NCBI GenBank assembly: GCA_916700875.1
Contig: CAKAKS010000013.1
Span: 11,400,096 to 11,464,095, forward strand
Source: Sebastes aleutianus
Taxonomy: Eukaryota > Chordata > Actinopteri > Perciformes > Sebastidae
DNA: 64,000 nt
Reading direction: 5' to 3'
Made by a program: the position numbers and the translations under genes. Below, piece by piece: positions 1 to 12,300 of this stretch (positions are counted from its first letter, which is position 1; each line of letters begins with the position of its first letter). The notes under the pieces were generated by a model that did no database searches, was not told where the DNA came from, and saw only the letters and a program-made list of their open reading frames with translations.

Positions 1-263
1 TAACATGCTCCGGTAATGTCAGCATGTTAGCATTGTCATTCTGAGAATTAAACATTGACCCAAGCTGTTGCCTAGCAACGCAATTCTGTTGAAATGCACT
101 GAAACAGAGTGTTTCAGACAGAGGGTAGATACAGGTATAGTCAGGCAGACAGTATGAGGAAAATAATGTTTTTTTTTTAACATTACAGCATGTTAACATG
201 TTCTAGTAGAAACACAAAATACAAGTATGAACCTGTAAATGAGCATGATATGGGACCTTTAAA
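1..263 (-). repeat. Partial TTAA-flanked MITE, family A
   Basis: The stretch from about 50 to 263 matches other copies in this window (21501-22034, 1461-1855 inverted), with the shared CTAGCAACGCAATTC and TTCTAGTAGAAAC segments, and ends ATATGGGACCT|TTAA. The left end lies outside the window or was replaced. Confidence 0.6.
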
Positions 264-299
264 CAAAGTAAACGTGATTTTCCAGAGCGTCAGTAAATG

Positions 300-356
300 G
301 TAAATGGACTTGCATTTATATAGCGCTTTCCTAGTCTTCCGACCACTCAAAGAACT
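300..356 (-). repeat. 3' fragment of tRNA-derived SINE
   Basis: Matches the first part of the SINE at 13942-14269 (TTGCATTTATATAGCGCTTT, GACCACTCAAAG) and keeps only this end. Confidence 0.55.
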
Positions 357-1460
357 TCACACAGTACTGGCATTAGAAAATCAAAAAGCATCTAAGAACA
401 GCATGTAAACCGTTCAGAAGCTGAACGCACACAATAACATCCAACAGCTTTTATAGTCTCAATGGGATCAATGGACCAATAGTTGTTCTTTAATAATCCC
501 ATCATTAGAATTACTCTAAAACATATAATAAACATATAAGACTACATTTGAAATGCTTCCTTGCGTTGGACAAACAAGTTGTGGACGGTGAAAACCAGAT
601 GTTTCTTTCTTATCTTGGTCAGAGTGCTCTCGACCACTTCACATGTTCTCCTACCAAAGAGAGGAGCAGAAAGAAGAAGACATCGGTGAATCCCAGAAAT
701 CAAATAAGAACAAATCGTGGATACCAACAAAAATAAGAGGAAATGTGTTATCACTTCCTGCTTAAGGCCCATCGGGTCCCTGGACACAGACAAGGCTAAA
801 AGGAGGATCCCTGTTGCACAGTGTGACAGGAGGTCCACATTGACACTCCTCTACCAAATATACTAACTACTACTATACACAACGAATTATAGGAAACCAT
901 CAGTCAATGGTTACTATATTTAATGTTGACCTACTGTAGCTGTACTGTGCTGCTGTATTATGAGGACAAATACATAGAACAAATATAAAAACAAGACTAT
1001 AGTCTACAGCCATGCTAGCAGCTCAATGACAATGTACTCAGGCTCATAATGACAATGCTAACATGCTGACATTACCGGAGCATGTTAGCATGCTAACATT
1101 TGCTAATTAGCACTGAACACAAAGTACAGCTGAGGCAGGTCAAAATGTAAATGTTGACCTGATGATGGTGCTAGATAAAAGTTACCACCACAGTTATTAC
1201 AGGAAGGGGGGGTGAATGTGTTTCTCGAACCTCATGGTAATCCATCCAGTCATTGTTGGGACATTTCACTTTAAAAAATCATCAAATGTCAACCTGCTGG
1301 TGGCGCTAGAAGAAACGTCAGAGGTTATTAGGCTTCTGAATATGAATGTCTGTACAAAATGTCATGGTAATCCATCCAATAGTTGGTGAGATATTTCAGT
1401 CTGAACCAAACGGTCTGAATCAATACGGAGCCCATTCCACTTTCCAAAAACAAATTTTAA

Positions 1461-1855
1461 AGGTCCCATATCGTGCTCATTGTCAGGTTCATACTTGTAT
1501 TTTGTGTTTCTACTAGAACATGTTTACATGCTGTAATGTTAAAAAAAATGCCTGTATTTACCCTCTGTCTGAAACGCTCCGTTTTAGTACATTTCAATGG
1601 AATTGCAACAGAACTGCGTTGCTAGGCAATGTTGTTGTTTAAAACCGTGTAATGGTCTAAATATTGTATATTTGTGACATCACAAATGGACAGAAATCCT
1701 AACGGCTTGTTTCAAACGCGCAATTTCTGAATACGGGCTGTGTGTATTTCTCCGTATATTGAGCGTTTTGATAGTTTAACAGTATTTATATAGGACTTAA
1801 ACCTGCTTTATAATATAAAAGACATGAAAATCGCACTTTTTACAGTATGGGACCT
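1461..1855. mobile_element. TTAA-flanked MITE, family A, full copy
   Basis: Begins AGGTCCCATA and ends TATGGGACCT, with TTAA on each side (1457-1460, 1856-1859). Internal sequence matches 21501-22034 and the short copy at 30121-30301. Non-coding. The TTAAAGG end resembles T2/Kolobok-type MITEs. Confidence 0.7.
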
Positions 1856-1859
1856 TTAA

Positions 1860-3190
1860 TAGTGAAACAGTTACTTCAAACAGAAGCTCTGTCTCAGATG
1901 CCCACTGACTCCCAACCCTTTTAGGCTTGTGACCCCTTAAAAACTAAATGATTACTTGCGACCACGTCTGCATATAAAGAGGGATTTTAGCATCTCAGAA
2001 TCTTTCATTTGAGTAACTTTTAGAGGCCTGAAACGGTAAATCTTTCCAGTAAAAGAGAACAATGTTTTGTTTTTCTTCTTCTGACCCTTCAGATTGTTTT
2101 CTTGTGACTCCTTGGAGGCGTCCAAACCTCCTTCTCTAATTACTCAAAACTGACTACACCCCAACAGATCTCTTAAAATGAATACTTTAACCACAAAATG
2201 ACCATTTGTAGATCAGTTACTCACCCCGTGTTGCCTTGAATTCTTGAAGAACACTTTGTTTTTCTCACATGCCTCCACGTGAACGGACAATCATAAAACT
2301 GAGAGAAGATTTGATGATTGAAGGAAATTGGAGGCCGCGTTTAACAGCTAAACTTTATCGAAACATCCGTTTACTCTCACACAACTCGTGCAAGTTTAAT
2401 CCAAGTCTCATTTATTCAGCTTTAGTAGAAGGAAAGGGTTTTGCATCAATGCCATGAAGTAATTACTGAGTCTCTGTTTTGTGTTTAGAAATATGAAATC
2501 AAATCATGGTCACAGATGATTTTATGGTAATTAGCCGAATATTTCTCCTCACCTGGATGTGGCTATTTGCTGGTTTGGAGTGTAATCACCAGCGACCGCC
2601 GAGCCAATTATCTGACACGAATCAACGTTTCATTGAAAGAATTATTTCTCTGGCAGTAACTTAACATAATGAATCACAACGGAGGAGGCTGAGACTAATT
2701 CAGAGTGGGTTTATCTCGCAACGCATGGCAACTGAAAACAGATGTTCTAATAAAGACATCACAGCATACTGTTGCACGCTGTGCAATAACAGATTCAAGC
2801 AGGGCACCACTGAGAGAGGACTCTTCCTTATGTTGCATTTGACTTGATGCTGTCAAACTAAAACAATCAGGCTGATTTCAGAGATTAAATCCTCTTGGAA
2901 GTGCTGGACCTGACTACAGTAAGAAATCCCTAAACAAAATCAGTCAATTTGCAACAGATAAACTAAAGGAAACAACCTGCAGGTTAACATCGTTTCACCA
3001 GGTTTGACCACTTGAGGGCAGCAGAAACCAGCTGTAGACACGTAGCAACATCTGGAATCATGTTTGTGTCTACGTGATGAACGTTAGTCCAACCCGATCT
3101 CATGGGAAGGCGTAGAAATAGCACAACATTTCAACCCATTTAAGGCTTTTCGCATGTCATTTAATGCTACGTCATAACCGTGAAAAAGTC
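1860..3190. other. Intergenic 3' flank, no gene seen
   Basis: About 1.3 kb without a recognisable coding segment. 1895-2150 contains wording typical of degenerate hAT-like repeats (GACTCCCAACCC, GTGACCCC). The small open frame at 2269-2457 has no recognisable domain. Confidence 0.4.
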
Positions 3191-3230
3191 ACGGTTATGT
3201 TTAGGCAACAAAACCACTTGGTTAGGTCAC

Positions 3231-3880
3231 GAACACCAGTCTGCTGGTTGATAGTCCTGTGTTTGTTGGTGCTTTTCGTGTGTCATTTATACGCCACGTT
3301 GTTACCATGAAATGGTCGTGGTTATGTTTAGGCAACAAAACTATGGTAATGTCGGCATTTAGGTTCAGGCAACAAAACCACTTGGTTAGGTTTGGGAAAA
3401 ACATCATGTTTGGGCTTAAAATAAGTACGTAAACTAAGTAAAATACGACCGTAAACAACGTAACATAAGTACGGAAAACACGTCACAAACATAACTTCAA
3501 AATATCTCAACAACACTTTGGGACACGAACACCGGTCTGCTGGTTGATAGTCCTGTGTTTGTTGGGGCTTTTCGCGTGTCATTTATACACCATGTTGTTA
3601 CCAAGAAACAGTCGCGGTAACCTGTATGTTTAGGCAACAAAACTACGGTAACGGCCTCAGTTAGGTTTCGGCAACAGAACCACTTAGTTAAGTTTCGGAA
3701 TAACATCACGATTGGGCTTAAAATAACTATATGAACTAAGTAAAATACGTACGTAAATAACGAGACATAATTACGGAAAACACGTCAAAAACTTCACTAA
3801 CATAACTTTAAAATGACTCAACAACACTTTGGGACACGAACACCAGTCTCCTTGTTGAAAGTCCTGTGTTTGTTGGACCC
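3231..3880. repeat. Tandem repeat, about 300-bp unit, two copies and a part
   Basis: GAACACCAGTCTGCTGGTTG recurs at 3231, 3527 (one change) and 3838 (diverged), each followed by GTCCTGTGTTTGTTGG; TTTAGGCAACAAAAC and ACCACTT blocks also recur. The minus-strand frames here are repeat-borne and not genes. Confidence 0.7.
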
Positions 3881-5818
3881 ATCCAAGACGTTGGACCGTC
3901 TGCCATAAACAGTCACAGTTTTTATTCTACGTCACTAGCTCTGAGTGTAGCATATTACCGCTGGTGCGTTCACATTACAGTCGATACAGACTACATGGCG
4001 TACACATGACAGGCCAAAAGCAACAAAGGTGTTGTTATTGAACGCAAAATGACTTACAAAATAATTCATACATCATTTGGTGAGACCGGGCTGAATATTC
4101 ACTCTCCTTTTAGCTCCGTTTTTGGTCTCCACCAACTCCCCCTGAGAAGAAGATCTGGCTCTTTAGCTGCTAAATGTGCCACTATGTTGTTCACCAGCTT
4201 TTTTTTGTTGAAAACATCTGCCTGCTACATCTGCAAACTTTGATGAGAGAGAATCATATTGTGGGCCATAAAACGAAGCAATTCAAATTAACATACCGTA
4301 TTTCTGCCAAGTGCCCAAAAACTAAAAGGTCATGCTTCTCCAAACAAGTGTGTTTCAGATTAATAAATTAGGTACAAGTCAAATTTCAGCCTCCCTGGAA
4401 TGTTTTTACAGGCAGCACAGAGCAATCTCCAGGTGTGACGGAGTGAGAAAAAGACAATTCAGTGGATAAATACAGAGTCGAGGAACCAGGGCTGAACTTT
4501 ATGAGTAGCAGGCTGAAAAAGAAAAGAGCACGAGGCCCAGACAAGTTGACCTGCTCAACCTTAAAGGGTTCAAAATAGTCTTGAATAATATTATTCTGCC
4601 GAACTGGACGGTGATATAACGTCTGAAATATCAGGAGCTGCCTTTCTGCAAGCGAATGTTTGTCCAGACGTCAGCAGGGCTAGTTTGATCTGAATCAAGA
4701 AACAAATCTGTTCAAATCCCTCATTGGATATGTTCTTAGGTTTTTAGCAAATGTATAAATACCATTAAGAGTATTTAAGAAAGAAAAATCGATTTTTTCT
4801 CGTCAGATTACTTATTTTATATTCATCTAATTTTAATAAAAAAACAAGAGAAGAGATAAAAGATTCAAATGATTTTGTTAGAATAAAAATATCTATAATC
4901 AGGTCAACATGGAACTAGTGCTGTCACAATGTCAGATTTCCACTCCACCATTATTGTAGCAAAAAGAATTTACAATATTATCACAATATTTATAGAAATA
5001 ATATTAATAATAATAATACTTTCAATAACATTCATCTTTAACTAATTAAAAAATATATTTTTAATTATCTTTTTTTTTTTTTTTTATAAAATAAAATAAA
5101 TATATTTTTCATATGTGTATTATTAACATGATATCAATATCTAATTTTTAATCACAGTTATCGTCAATACCGGTACATCAAGACACCCCTACCAAACCCA
5201 AACTGGAAAAATTCACAGGATGAGAGTCAACATCATACAAAAAACACAAACAGACACGTTCAAGTCAGTGAAATAATTTAGTGGGACAAACAATTTTACA
5301 TTTACATAAATTACTTATGTGTCATGATTCTCTCTTTTTGTATTATTTTAGCCCTTCCACAGCAGCCCAGAAACACCTACACCCTTCCATAAGGCATGAC
5401 GTGGTTTGTGCAGCATTGTCATTATGATTTCTGTATTGGAATATAACCGCCACTCAGAAGAATGGCGAGACAACACTGCATAGTTCCCAGGCTGGAGCCG
5501 CGTTACTAATCACAAGAGTCTATATGACAAAACATAAAGACATTTCTGGAGAGTTCCCAGGCTGTCATGAAGTCTTTATGGAGTGTAAGTGTGTGTATTA
5601 GATCCTCTTCTCACACTCCTGGATGCTTCACCCCCCCGAGGCTGCAGGAAACCTCACAGGAGGGAGGGAGGGAGGGAGTGAGGGAGTGAGGGAGGGAGGG
5701 AGGGAGGGAGGAGGAGGCCGACTATCCATCAGCCAAGCTCAGAGTGCTCTGTCTGGGCTCGCTGTGACGGCCGGAGGGCACGGAGCTCCACAAACCCCCC
5801 TTTATCTCCCCTGATGTC
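3881..5818. other. Intergenic 3' flank with AT-rich and G-rich simple sequence
   Basis: No coding exon recognised. 4940-5160 is AT-rich with a poly-T run. 5660-5712 is a GGGA/GGAG-rich run with several G-triplets on the plus strand that could form quadruplex-like structure. Confidence 0.4.
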
Positions 5819-6295
5819 TTTATTTCTCCTCAGTATCTATGACAGAGAGGATTATCTGTTCCCTCCTCCTTTTAAATGTTTTTCTCTTTAGGTGTTGCAG
5901 AGAAGCAAGATGGCATTCCTCACTTTAGAAAGAGAGAAAGGTAGGAATGGAAAAAGCCAAAAAGGGAGCAGATGTGAACTAATCCATTGACTTATTTCTC
6001 ATGTGTCCCTGTACTGCATCCTTCTGGGTTGAACATGAAATTGGGGCCAGCAGTGTCAGCGAGGATGAGCCAAAAACGGAAAGCCAAAAACGCCTCCACG
6101 TTACAAAAAAAAAAAAAGAAGGATTCATTGTTCTCTAGTCGCCTGTGCAAACGGAGCTCCACTTACTTGGCCTTCTCCAACAGCCTTTTTTATCAAAGTT
6201 GAAGAGGTAAAAGGTGCGTTTCGTTTCCGAGCTGGTGTCTTCTTCTCCCGCTGGTCTACAGAGGAGAGATGGAAGGATGACGAAGAGGACGGAGT
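5819..6295 (-). other. Possible clcn5 3' UTR
   Basis: Sequence just past the stop codon. The nearest AATAAA on the minus strand that I could see is at 5824-5819, which would give a 3' UTR of roughly 480-500 nt. No cleavage-site evidence is available and longer UTRs are possible. Confidence 0.3.
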
Positions 6296-6386
6296 TCAGT
6301 TGAAGAGGATGGAGTCGGGGTCTCTGTTGGCGATCTGCGCCATGTGTTTCAGGATGTCTTTCTTTGTGATGATTCCCAGCAGCCTC
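6296..6386 (-). CDS. clcn5: clcn5 coding exon 16 (CBS2 end and stop)
   Basis: Encodes residues 763-792, RLLGIITKKDILKHMAQIAN then RDPDSILFN and TGA. This is the conserved C-terminus of CLC-3/4/5. It follows a 7.2-kb intron. The acceptor is CACCAG|GAGGCT. Confidence 0.97.
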
Positions 6387-9300
6387 CTGGTGAGCCACAC
6401 AAACAGAGAGGGAGAGAAGATTACTTCATATCATACTTTGCTTGGTTCGTCACGGAGAGCCAAAGAATTGACAGAAAGCAGAGATGCACATTGAGTGGAG
6501 ATCTGGCCTCCAGTCTCGTAGTTTTATTACAGTCCCAGGAGGAAAACTGGCACGCAGCGTAAACAGAATGAAGAGGGGAAACACAAAGACCCTCATCACA
6601 CTGACGCCAGTTACTCCTTACATACGGTCAGGTTCACTCTCAGGACAGTCAGCAACAAGAGCACAAACTAAGTTATGTTAAAGTCAGATCTAGTCCCTCT
6701 ACAGTTCAAAACAGCGACAGCTTATGCTTCAACACGGTCTGGTGCAGAGAGATAGGAGTTAGACAGATGACCAATTCCTACATATTCAGAAAATTAATGT
6801 GGGGACGTTCAATAAAGTCTTCAGATTTCAACACGAAAGATGTGTAGTTGCCTTAAAGGGATAGTTTGGGTGTTTCTCAGTGGGGTTGTATGAGGTACTT
6901 CTCCATAGTCAGTGTATTACCTACAATAGATGACGGTCAGCACGCCCCAGTTTAGAGAAACAGACAGGAGTACCAGCATGGGAGCAAAGAGATGTACTGC
7001 TGTGGACGGGGGCAGCAGCAGAACGGATTTTAGACACCTAAAAGAATCAATATACGCTATATTTAGAATATTTTCACCACTTTATCTCGCTGTCAGACAG
7101 CGCTTTCTGACGGGGAACTGAAGCTGCTATATCGCTCTCTTCAAAGCCACCAGACTCCATTGACAAAAACAGTAATTTTACCTCACAGAACAGAGTTGCT
7201 GGTCTACCGCTGCATCCATCCGTTAGTTTGTTTGTGTTATTGTGTGACTTCGGTGTTTTAAAGCAGTGGTTCTCAACCAGGGGTCTGGGGACCCCCAAAA
7301 AATGGGGAATAGTTTATTTCCACTATTTAATTCAGTGAGTAAGAGTCAGTGACTATTCTGATCATAGGTTGCACCTACTCCACGGTTATCTCATCAACTG
7401 TAGTTGACAACTATAGAATTCTGGTCTTAATCATGACCACCAACATCTTTTTCGATGGAGGTCCCTGAAGCGAAGTCTTTAGTATCCTAATGTGTATCGA
7501 TTTAGGGGTCCTTGGGTTGTAGTTGGCAGCTCCCAGATGAGAATATGCCAATGACACTGGCAGAACAAGAGCTTGTGACATTTTCCAGTTCAATAAAGGT
7601 TTAGAAAATGATCTGTTGTCTTGTTTATCAATGTGAGTATTCTTCAATTAATGCCCTTTTGGTGTCATCATTTTGCTCCAAGTTAAAAGCTTTAAAAGAA
7701 GAATTTTAAACGGTTCCTTTATTACAATGAACGCTACCACTGCAGTTTATTCTGACAAAAAGCAGAGAGGCGATCCAACAAATACCGTCCTGCTGCAAAT
7801 ACTCACTAGTTACTCACGATCCAAAGCTGAAAATGACGAGTAACACATTGTTGATGTTATCCTTTAACAAGCAGCTTTTGAAAAATGGATCACTTTCTCA
7901 GAATGAGCCACCCACACGTCCTCGTGGAATCATCTGTCGCTGTCGAAATATCTCACAAAAACAACTTATATGACTTAATTCATTCACAATGTGCGTCTGA
8001 CCAGCATCAGTGGGATAACAACTGTACACAGAGTAAAAACATAAGACGGAAAATAACCACGCTCTTCAGATATGTCAAGGCTGGGTGTTTTTTTGTGGTT
8101 TCTGTCATAATTACCTGTCCTATTTCTGCACAAAGCTCTTAAAGGGACAGTGTGTAGGATTTGGAGGCATCTAGTGGTGTGGTTGCAGATTGCAACCGAC
8201 TGAATACCCCTCCGCTCACTCCTCCCTTTCCAAGACTGAGGTAATGTGAGCCACTGAGTGCAAAACCGTGGTAACGCCGTTCACCTCGCTCAGAGGCCAT
8301 CCTCACTAGGGCTGCAACTAATCATTATTTTCATCGTCGATTCATCTGTCGATTATTTTCTCGATTAAGCGATTAGTTGTTTGGTCTATAAAATGTCAGA
8401 AAATGGTGAGAAATGTGGATCAGTGTTTCCAAAGCCCAAGATGACGTCTTCAAATCAACTCATCAACTCAAAGATGTTCAGTTCACTGTCATAGAGGAGG
8501 AAACAAACCAGAAAAATACACACTGTTTGTTGGAAACTCGCTAAAGTTACGCCGGGCAGACACACAGCTGACAACCTGCTAAACTAAACTAAATGTGCGG
8601 TGGAGACTTTTACTGGGAAAGTGGCTGCATGTCCGCGACACTACACGCAGCATCGTAGCTGCTAAGTTAACGCTCCCGGACGGTGAACTGGGGACTCCCG
8701 TCAACCAATATCTGTTGTGCTCCTACAGCTGGTACACCGCTTCAAGGGTCGGTTATCGGTTAAGAAAAATTTTCAAAATGAGCATCCCTATAATGAATAT
8801 TATATTCAATTTCTGCTCATAAATCCCCTCAGATGTTACACAATGTTCCTTTAAAACAAGCTTGTGTTCCAGAATAAATTGCAGCTAAGCTGACAAAAGA
8901 AAAGAAACAGGCTGGGAGTGTCTTGAAGCCAGATATGACTCATGCCAATGAGGCAACCTTGAACTAAAGACACCAACTACACTGTAGATATTCTGTTGCC
9001 AGTCAGAGCGATGAAATGAAGATCTCACAAGACGGCCGTAGAGATCGTACACTAACGCTGCACTTCACACAGCCTCAAGGTCTTTTCTCTGAGTGTGTCA
9101 GACTGTCTTCATTCTCAGTCAATGAGTGATAAGCTTGCTCTAAAACCTCACGTGAAAATACAAATCCAGCATGATGAAGCAGAATGAGACACTCCTTCTT
9201 CCTTCTGCCCTGAAGACCAAGCTTTTCCCTTTTATGTGCCTCCTCTTGTTCTCATAAAAAAATGTCTTCCTGTCACACGTGGATCCACTCTGGTATAGTT

Positions 9301-12300
9301 TCAGCTTTCTATTGTTGGCCGGCGAGCAGCCCATCTGAAGCAAATATGTGCGAGTCCCGAAGAAGTCGTTGGGCCTGTCAACGGCCTGTCAACAGCTGCG
9401 TGGGATGTCTAAAGTGCCCTTGGGCCAGGCAGTGAGCGGACCTTAAGTTGCCCATTGGTAATCAGATCTTCTGGTGGTACAGCGGCTAAATGACCGAGAA
9501 GTAAACATGTCGAGCTGAACTCAGAGGAGCATCGGAGGCCGTTGTTGACAGCGTTTTAGCTTGATTTGGTTTGAATTATAGTTGATCAAACAAGTCACCT
9601 CCAGGCTACACACACACTGAACAGATCTGCTCCAACTGGCAGCAGATGTAACCTTAACCAGTGGTTTAACACATTAAGATTAGTCTACAGATTGCTACCA
9701 ATGTTCTGCTACAGCTCCATCTACATATCCATCCATCATGTCCCAGATCTCTATGGCAGTTTGGTCTCAGACTAATGCCGACCCCACACCAAACGACTGT
9801 TCAAGCCATTTCACTGTCACAGATATATGTCCAATGTCGGAATCAAATCACAGAGTGGTGCCGTCAGATGTGGTGGTGTTTACCATGTCACCAGAAGAGT
9901 CCATATGAACGCCCTGAGGAAAATGTTGATATTCCCAACGGCATTTCTTGCATTATGTTACCCTCTTGCTTGCTAACTTGTTAGCCTCTGTGGCTTCTAG
10001 ATGCCGACAGTAACGTTAATATCGGCGTTGCTTAGCAGTGTTGTTCTCACCAACGCCGCGCTTATCGTGTACACGATTTCCCATGTTATAAACACAAGCT
10101 CACCAGTTTCATTTGAAGGCACCATATTGAGTATTGAGTATTCCTGATCTATTTTCCATCAACACTGATGCATAGGATTCATTTGCAACAGGTTACAGCT
10201 TTCTTGGAGCCCGAGCAAGGCTATTACTTTGACCGCTAGATGACGATCTCACGCTCAATTTACACCAGAGCAGTGGCGAAGCAGCCGTTTATTCTGTGGC
10301 GAAGTGCGGTCAAATAAAAGTTGGGAAAAGTTTTACTTTTAGCAGCCAAGTTCAGCCAGAGAGGAACCACAGCTGATCAGTAAACATATCATGTGACATG
10401 TTGACTTATGTTACAAAGAATTTCTTCCCAACTGAAACACATGAACACGCCTCCCTGCCGCAGAAATATAGAATTATTGCGGCGAGCTGCACTTTGCCGC
10501 TGCCTGGTGTGAATTTGACGCCACGCATAACAATTAATTTTTGTCCTGCAGCTGATAAAGTTTAAGGGTTTGAAAAAACCATAACGCAAAACATAACGCA
10601 AAGTTTAACAAATAAAAGGATAGAATAATGATAAAACCCTAAAATATCCAGTAAATTGTAGTGATATAAAATAGTAGTAGTGTTTATTTGCCACCAACCT
10701 TGCGTTTACGTGCATATTATTGGAAAGAAAACAGACTTCAAGCCTAAATAAACGCGTCAGGTCGCGGTTACGCCACAGCTGAGACTGCACGGATCCGATG
10801 TAGACAGCTGCATAGATTAACATCAGAGTGTATCTGTTGTGTCAGACGCACGACTGAAAAACACGTCTTGCGGTCTGGACACGGGGTCAAGACGAGAGCT
10901 AGTTGGACCAAGACTACAAGCTCAATAAGCTGAGGGTCTACGTTTCACTGGAAAACAAATACAACTGTGTCAGAAATAGAAAGTGACAAAGAGAAACCAC
11001 AAGACATATTGTTACATCTGTGTACAAGCTACTATAAGCCTGCGCTTGACAGTGTTTGTAAAATACACTATTTCTGTACATAACTCCGCTCCCAAATCCC
11101 CGAGAGCTGTGTGTCTGAGGACACATCTAAACAAATGAGCGTGTGTGTGAGAGACAGTAAGGAAATGAAGTGGAGAAAATGAATGAAACGCTGATTAAGT
11201 TTATTCTCACTGGGATTATCTTCTGTTCTGGTCTGTCTGAATGTAATTATTTGTCATCACAAAGACAGTCAGACAGCGTTGTGTGTGACATGTTGGAGCT
11301 GGAAGTGGTTTTGTGGATGGAGACGATTTCAAACAAAGTGATGGAAAGTTCTTGTAAATATGTTTGAGGTTAAGACCCATTTTCAAAAGACAACACATAT
11401 CCTGGCTGTGCAGTGTTTATCCATCAGATGGATTTACGCCAACAATAGACTGTATATAAAAAGTGGACGTAGTCACCGTTAGGGATGTCACGATACCAGA
11501 AATCTAGTAGTTTAGTACAACAATAAATCCCATGTAATTCAACACGTACTCTTTTATTAAAAACATTTGAACATTACAAAAAACAGAGGCATGTAGCCTT
11601 TAAGTAATAGATAAAAAGAATTGATCCTTTTTGTTCATTTTGGCGTATCAGCGGCGTGTTATCAATCGATAGTCAGACGACGGACGCTACATACTGACCG
11701 TGAACGCATCTGGTCCGTCAGCTCAGAGTAGAGTTGACAGACCGAGAAATGGCAGAGGATTTTTTGTTGAAGCGAAAAGCAAACGCACCTATTTGGCAAT
11801 ATTTCACGTTTAATCTCAATGCTATAAGGGAACCAGAACGTTAATGAGGTAATCATCGCGAGGTGGATGGAGCCGTCAGAGCCGGTGTGCACGGAGCAGC
11901 GGCGACAGGTAGACCCCCGCAGCGGAGCCCCGCAGCAAAAGCTCTACCGGAGAGGCCAGACACACCGCCACCCAACGGTAGAAATCAGAGTCAGCGCTCT
12001 GCACATGTTGACCGTCATCTTTTCTTGTAAAATGTCCGGTGTAATCGGTAACACCGGTGTTGTCACAAGTTTATTAACCGGTGGGAACATTTTCCTCACC
12101 GTCACATCACTACCAATGACCATTACAGGCATCGTACGGTACCTTCAGTACTGTAGAAAAACAGTACCGTCACTTTTTTAGAACTTGGGCATCAACTTGG
12201 TACCGAAGTATCGGTTCTCGCAACATCCCTAGTCATGGTGACGTCACCTGTTGGTTTGTGGACTGCCGTTTTGAAGCCTCGTGTCTGGCATTTTGGACGT

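Larger units (their letters stand above)
1..1087. repeat. Perfect 40-bp inverted repeat bounding a 1-kb stretch
   Basis: Bases 1-40 (starting TAACATGCTCCGGTAATGTC) are the exact reverse complement of 1048-1087. The region between includes part of MITE A and a SINE fragment; 542-1040 has no recognisable gene. Whether the left arm extends beyond the window is unknown. Confidence 0.6.

Noticed and set aside
5623..5814. Gly/Arg/Glu-rich frame downstream of clcn5
   Set aside because: Created by a GGGA-rich simple-sequence run; no sign of a gene.
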